Origin: Adlercreutzia agrestimuris | GTDB lineage: Bacteria; Actinomycetota; Coriobacteriia; Coriobacteriales; Eggerthellaceae | Direction: 5' to 3' | Assembly (NCBI RefSeq): GCF_943193125.1 | Contig: NZ_CALPCX010000003.1 | Span: forward strand, 124,001 to 188,000 | Length of the DNA stretch: 64,000 nucleotides | In this document: positions 59,926-64,000 of the stretch, in pieces | Position numbering within the stretch: position 1 is the first letter of the stretch | Layout: each line of letters begins with the position of its first letter | Position numbers and translations under genes: made by a program | The notes under the pieces: generated by a model | Database searches by the model: none | What the model was told of the DNA's origin: nothing | What the model saw: only the letters and a program-made list of their open reading frames with translations

Positions 59926-62076
59926 TTAAACATGAGGTTTAGTCATAGAAAGAGAGATACGACCTCGGTTTTTGTCAACCGACTCCACCCAAACTTTGAC
60001 CGTATCACCTACAGCAACCACATCAGAGGGGTGTTTAACAAAACTCTCAGAGAGCTTTGAAATATGCACAAGCCCATCTTGTTTCACGCCAATATCAACA
60101 AACGCACCAAAATCTACTACATTGCGAACAGTTCCTGTTAACTCCATGCCTGGTTCTAGATCGTCCAAAGACAGAACCGCTCGACTAAAAACAACCTCAG
60201 GTGCATCTTCGCGCGGATCTCGTCCTGGCTTCTCCAGATCAGACACGATGTCATTAAGAGTTGGCAAGCCAACACCAAGCTCAAGTGCCAAGGAATTAAG
60301 ATTTCCAAGCTTTGATCGTATATCAACGCTTTTGCCATGAGCAAGCTCACAAACAGCTAAACCTGCCTTATCAAGAACAGCAGTGGCAACCGCGTAACTT
60401 TCAGGATGCACGCCAGTACTATCAAGTGGTTCTTTGCCTTCTCGAATTCGCAAAAATCCTGCGCAATTTTGAAATGCTTTAGGTCCGAGTTTTGAAACCT
60501 TTTTCAATTGAGCACGCGATACAAATGGTCCTTGCTCTTCGCGAAATGCCACGATATTGTGCGCAATAGTCGGCGAAACACCAGCCACATATGACAGCAA
60601 AGATTCGCTTGCAGTGTTGAGATCAACTCCAACTTCATTTACCACACGCTCAACTACCCCACCAAGCGATGAAGATAATTCTTTTTGGTTGAGGTCATGT
60701 TGATATTGCCCCACGCCAATGGATTGCGGGGGTATTTTCACCAACTCTGCTAAGGGGTCTTGTAAACGACGTCCAAGGCTAAGAGCACCGCGCGTTGTGA
60801 CATCTAAATCAGGGTGTTCTTTGGTTGCTAATTCAGAAGCTGAATAAACTGAAGCTCCCGCCTCGTTGACGATGGTATAGTTCAGTTCAAGACCGCTCTC
60901 TGCAATAAAATCAGAGACAACTTCTTCAGTTTCGCGGCTTGCAGTGCCATTCCCAACCACAATGATGTTCGCATGGTATTTTTGCGCCCAGGTGCCTAAA
61001 GCGCGCTTAGCGCCCGCAATATCATTGCGCGGGGGTGTTGGATAAATGGTGCCGTGATCAAGCAACATCCCAAACTCATCAATAACCGCAACTTTGCAGC
61101 CCGTACGATATCCTGGATCAAGTGCAATGATGCGCGCATCTTTCACCGGGCGTTGCTTCAAAAGCGCCTCCGCATTCTTAGCGAAAACTTCAATTGCATC
61201 CTTTTGGGCACGCTCGGTGGCCAAAGCACGTGCTTCGCGCTCAAGCGATGGAAACATCAAACGCTTCCAACTATCAGCGAGCGCTCCTGATAATACTGTG
61301 CGCCACGGACTATCGCCTCGAATAAATCTACGCTCAAGACGCTGAAGTGCTTCGTTGTCATCTGCGTCCACACTTACGCGAAGCTTGCCTTCCGCCTCAC
61401 CACGATTGAGTGCCAGAATGCGATGGCTTGGTACTCGTGAAAGAGACTCAGAAAAGTCAACGTACGCAGCAAAATCACGCTCAGCATCCTCGTTGATACC
61501 GCAAGCAGTGAGTTGAGCAGTTCGTTGAACAAAACCGCGCAACTCCTCAACCGCATCAGGGTTATCAGCCACACACTCGGCTACTATGTCACAAGCTCCT
61601 TGCAAAGCCGCTGCAGCATCTGCATACGGGCTATCAACCTTTATAAAACGAGCAGCCTCTTTAAGTGGATCTTGAGTTGCTTTATTCTGAGCAAAGATAA
61701 GGTCTGCAAGAGGCGTCAGACCAGCATCGCGTGCCTTCGACGCCCTGGTGACACGACTCTTCTTAAAAGGCTTGTAGAGATCTTCTACGCGCTGCAATGT
61801 CTCAGCAGACTCAAGATGCAAAGCAAGTTCGTCAGTTAGTTTTCCCTGTTCTTTAATTGTTTTCAACACTTCAGCTTTTCGCGCATCAAGGCGATTGAGG
61901 TAGTCTAGACGTTCAGACAAAGTGCGCAACGTGACATCATCCAAACCCCCTGTTGCTTCTTTGCGATAACGCGCAATAAAAGGAATAGTACAGCCATCTT
62001 CAAGAAGTGTTCGTACAGCGCTTACCTGCTCGGAACGTATTCCTAATTCCCTGGCAATAACCTGCGAAACATCCAT
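59926..62076 (-). CDS. tex: Tex-family RNA-binding protein
   Basis: A 716-residue protein with the full Tex layout: N-terminal helical region (1-180, with IPFIARYRKEATGGLDD near residue 32), a YqgF/RNase-H-like domain (about 330-450, ALDPGYRTGCKVAVID), helix-hairpin-helix repeats (about 490-570) and a C-terminal S1 domain (about 635-710, GTVRNVVDFGAFVDIGVKQDGLVHIS). It binds RNA and is linked to transcription; in pathogens it affects toxin expression. No near neighbour on its strand. Convergent or isolated transcription is likely. Confidence 0.95.
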   Translation of the reverse strand: MDVSQVIARELGIRSEQVSAVRTLLEDGCTIPFIARYRKEATGGLDDVTLRTLSERLDYLNRLDARKAEVLKTIKEQGKLTDELALHLESAETLQRVEDLYKPFKKSRVTRASKARDAGLTPLADLIFAQNKATQDPLKEAARFIKVDSPYADAAAALQGACDIVAECVADNPDAVEELRGFVQRTAQLTACGINEDAERDFAAYVDFSESLSRVPSHRILALNRGEAEGKLRVSVDADDNEALQRLERRFIRGDSPWRTVLSGALADSWKRLMFPSLEREARALATERAQKDAIEVFAKNAEALLKQRPVKDARIIALDPGYRTGCKVAVIDEFGMLLDHGTIYPTPPRNDIAGAKRALGTWAQKYHANIIVVGNGTASRETEEVVSDFIAESGLELNYTIVNEAGASVYSASELATKEHPDLDVTTRGALSLGRRLQDPLAELVKIPPQSIGVGQYQHDLNQKELSSSLGGVVERVVNEVGVDLNTASESLLSYVAGVSPTIAHNIVAFREEQGPFVSRAQLKKVSKLGPKAFQNCAGFLRIREGKEPLDSTGVHPESYAVATAVLDKAGLAVCELAHGKSVDIRSKLGNLNSLALELGVGLPTLNDIVSDLEKPGRDPREDAPEVVFSRAVLSLDDLEPGMELTGTVRNVVDFGAFVDIGVKQDGLVHISKLSESFVKHPSDVVAVGDTVKVWVESVDKNRGRISLSMTKPHV

Positions 62077-62156
62077 AGTGAACCTTGCTTGCCCTCTCTC
62101 CTATATCCGTTGTAATCTTATTTGTTGAACTTTATATCAGCTTTCAGGAGGTGTTT

Positions 62157-62612
62157 ATGCAAAACAAACAAACTGCAAATAATGAAGCTCTCTCCCGTGA
62201 AGAGTATGCGCAAACTATCATGTTTCCTCTTGGTGCTCCCAATGATGCTTTCGCGCAATATTTTGTTGGACAAAGCTATCTTGCGCAAATATCTGACTCA
62301 CAAATCCCCTTCTTCAACGTTACGTTTGAGCCCGGGTGTCGAAATAATTGGCACATTCACCACGCGAGCAAAGGCGGCGGACAGATGCTCGTATGTGTTG
62401 GTGGAAGAGGCTGGTACCAAGAATGGGGTAAACCAGCTATCGCTATGACTCCTGGGGATGTCATTCACATTCCAGCTAATGTGAAGCATTGGCATGGTGC
62501 TGCAGCTAATTGCTGGTTTTCTCATCTTGCGTTTGAAATTGCAGGCGAAGACACTTCAAATGAATGGCTTGAAGCAGTAGATGACGCGCATTATGGCACT
62601 CTTGAGCAATAA
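62157..62612 (+). CDS. Cupin-domain protein
   Basis: A 151-residue single-domain cupin. Metal-ligand candidates are the histidines of NNWHIHH in motif 1 and H of VKHWHG in motif 2, with GDVIHIPANVKHWHG as the second motif. Such proteins often accompany carboxymuconolactone-decarboxylase-like enzymes and bind small ligands. The ATG at 62157 has TTCAGGAGGTG before it; the longer frame from 62085 lacks a ribosome site. Divergent from tex. Confidence 0.92.
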   Translation: MQNKQTANNEALSREEYAQTIMFPLGAPNDAFAQYFVGQSYLAQISDSQIPFFNVTFEPGCRNNWHIHHASKGGGQMLVCVGGRGWYQEWGKPAIAMTPGDVIHIPANVKHWHGAAANCWFSHLAFEIAGEDTSNEWLEAVDDAHYGTLEQ

Positions 62613-62647
62613 CTGGTGTTCAACCGAGCATTTCGCTCACATGATAT

Positions 62648-62677
62648 TTAGCAAAGATCTTGTTTCTATGCTACAAT
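62648..62677 (+). promoter_or_regulatory. Promoter of the ABC-F gene
   Basis: TTAGCA at 62648-62653 and TACAAT at 62672-62677 are separated by 18 bases. Transcription starting near 62684 would give a leader of about 250 bases before the ABC-F start. Confidence 0.55.
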
Positions 62678-62696
62678 TTCGCTCGAAATAATCTTA

Positions 62697-62932
62697 GGCG
62701 AAGCCTTTGGCAAGCATCGCCGAGTGTGAGGAGTTGATACATGAAGTTTTAAGTTCGCCCTTTGGGTACCTTATTCGGTTCTTATTCAAGGCCGCGTTTG
62801 AGGTGCTTTTGTGCAACTGAACTTCATGTCACCCTATCGCACATATCCTTTGAGTTCTTTGAGCTTTTCTGCTCATGAAACCCACACCTTTACCTTACAA
62901 ACGCGGCGTTTCTAACACCTTGGAGCGCCCTT
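62697..62932 (+). promoter_or_regulatory. Attenuator-like leader of the ABC-F gene, with a three-codon ORF
   Basis: The leader has a mini-ORF MKF-stop at 62741-62752 behind a strong GAGGAG seven bases away. Its start region CATGAAGTT (62740-62748) is complementary to AACTTCATG (62820-62828). A ten-base arm GCCGCGTTTG (62791-62800) is complementary to CAAACGCGGC (62898-62907), just before the ABC-F ribosome site. GGCGA/TCGCC (62697-62701, 62717-62721) makes a small first hairpin. This resembles ribosome-mediated attenuation known for antibiotic-resistance ABC-F genes. Confidence 0.6.
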
Positions 62933-64000
62933 ATGCAACTACAATTCTCACATGTTTCTTATACCTATCCCCAGGCAAGTCTCACTGCACTACATGATGT
63001 ATCTCTTACGTTTACCTCAGGCTGGACAGGCATTGTAGGAGATAACGGATGTGGTAAAACTACCTTGGCAAAAATTGCCTGTGGACTTTTGCGCCCTGAT
63101 GAGGGACATGTCACAGCCAATCTCTTTAGCGCATACTGCCAGCAAGATGCTTCTCAAGCACCTGATAATCTTTTCGATTTTGCGGCTGACTGGTCAACCC
63201 CTGCCCAGAAACTTCGTCATCAACTTCTCATAGATGACGAATGGATATGGCGATACGACACCTTATCAGGAGGTCAGCAAAAGCGTTTGCAAATTGCATG
63301 TGCTCTTTGGAGTGAGCCTGATCTGCTTGTTATGGATGAACCCACCAATGAACTTGATGCACGCACCCGCATAATTGTAAGTAACGCCTTAAGTCATTTT
63401 GATGGTATCGGTTTACTTATCTCTCATGACAAAACGCTGCTCAATACGCTTTGTACACAATGTGTACTGTTTGAAAACGCTACCTTTGTTGCGCGACCTG
63501 GAACATATGAACAAGCATACCTTCAAGCTCAACGTGATCACAGCTTTCTTGTCCGTCAACATGACAAGGTCCAAAGAGAAGCTAAGCGTATTGAAACCGA
63601 AGCGCTTCGCCGGCAACAGGAAGCACAAAAGTCCGCACAAAAACGAAGTGGCAGAAAGCTAGACATGCACGATGCTGATGCGCGTGAAAAACGAGGTCGC
63701 GCCATCGTATCAGGCAAAGATGGCGTTGCGGGCAAACTGTCAGCCACCATGAATGCACGGCTTGATAAGGCACAAGATCTTCTTAAAGAGAGTTCAATTC
63801 CCAACCGATACAATGCGCAATTCAAAACATATGGTATTGCATCTAGCAAACCAATCCTTGCCCATCTTGATGCATGCATCATCGGAGATGGCGGCTTTGC
63901 GCTACATGTTCCTGAATTATGGGTTGAGAGATATGATCACGTGATCATATCTGGTGATAACGGCTGCGGTAAAAGCCTTTTAATCAAGGAATTACTCAAG
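62933..64000 (+). CDS. ABC-F family ATPase (3' end outside window)
   Basis: 356 codons are present without a stop, running off the right edge. Walker A is GDNGCGKT (36-43), the signature LSGGQQKR (111-118) and Walker B LLVMDEPTNELD (131-142). The first nucleotide-binding domain is followed by a long charged linker helix (about 200-250, Gln/Arg/Lys-rich). The second Walker A (SGDNGCGKS) begins at the very end. ABC-F proteins act on ribosomes; several give resistance to macrolides, lincosamides, streptogramins or pleuromutilins. The leader supports a resistance type, but this is not proven. TTGGAGCG precedes the ATG. Confidence 0.9.
   Translation, partial: MQLQFSHVSYTYPQASLTALHDVSLTFTSGWTGIVGDNGCGKTTLAKIACGLLRPDEGHVTANLFSAYCQQDASQAPDNLFDFAADWSTPAQKLRHQLLIDDEWIWRYDTLSGGQQKRLQIACALWSEPDLLVMDEPTNELDARTRIIVSNALSHFDGIGLLISHDKTLLNTLCTQCVLFENATFVARPGTYEQAYLQAQRDHSFLVRQHDKVQREAKRIETEALRRQQEAQKSAQKRSGRKLDMHDADAREKRGRAIVSGKDGVAGKLSATMNARLDKAQDLLKESSIPNRYNAQFKTYGIASSKPILAHLDACIIGDGGFALHVPELWVERYDHVIISGDNGCGKSLLIKELLK

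Overview
The window looks like a piece of chromosome from a low-to-middling GC actinobacterium of the class Coriobacteriia, most likely an Atopobium/Lancefieldella-like member of the Atopobiaceae. The grounds are the gene order rny - GHKL ATPase - spoVS - miaB - miaA - hflX - lexA - nrdR, LexA boxes of the CGAAC-N4-GTTCG type, a complete Ech-type hydrogenase, and indolepyruvate:ferredoxin oxidoreductase with phenylacetate-CoA ligases. This assignment is inference from content; no database was searched.

Layout. 1-17 kb: housekeeping genes for RNA and DNA metabolism (RNase Y, MiaB/MiaA, HflX, LexA, NrdR, dUTPase, DNA polymerase IV), then degV, ileS-lspA-rluD, hemH-coaBC and a proline tRNA with its terminator. 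17-21 kb: a DUF454 membrane protein, a low-molecular-weight phosphatase, a baeRF-like protein and a MATE exporter. 21.5-27 kb: an echABCDEF operon for a membrane-bound [NiFe] hydrogenase. 27-33.5 kb: pgsA, a VanW/G5 protein, paaK, a tandem-ACT protein, a D,D-carboxypeptidase and an FHA protein. 33.5-37.7 kb: iorAB, a second tandem-ACT protein and a second paaK. The hydrogenase and the IOR enzyme probably meet at ferredoxin.

37.7-43.5 kb is looser: gluQ, menA, a 24-residue hydrophobic peptide gene between two terminators, a lipoprotein, the remains of a multiheme cytochrome c, small membrane proteins, a MerR regulator and a ferredoxin-like protein. Four copies of a palindrome with core TTAGAGT-A/T-ACTCTAA are confined to this stretch. 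43.6-47.4 kb: a metal-efflux operon (ArsR regulator, stand-alone HMA domain, P1B ATPase lacking its own HMA domain) and a GMP synthase made only of the ATP-pyrophosphatase and dimerisation part.

47.8-58.1 kb is visibly richer in G+C (39 of 60 bases in 48721-48780 against 25 of 60 in 46741-46800) and was probably acquired. It has two parts separated by a gene-poor AT-rich spacer. The first is an HxlR-controlled operon: SnoaL-like protein, zinc macrodomain hydrolase, class M sirtuin (SirTM) and a flavin/ferredoxin protein. It is a reversible protein ADP-ribosylation module without the usual GcvH-L and LplA2 partners. The second is an XRE regulator, an orphan small gene, a two-component system and a MacB/FtsX-type ABC transporter, as in antimicrobial-peptide sensing and resistance modules.

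58.1-64 kb returns to the host composition: B3/4-domain protein, DMT transporter, Tex, cupin, and an ABC-F ATPase running off the right edge. That last gene has a long leader with a three-codon ORF and inverted repeats, which suggests ribosome-mediated attenuation.
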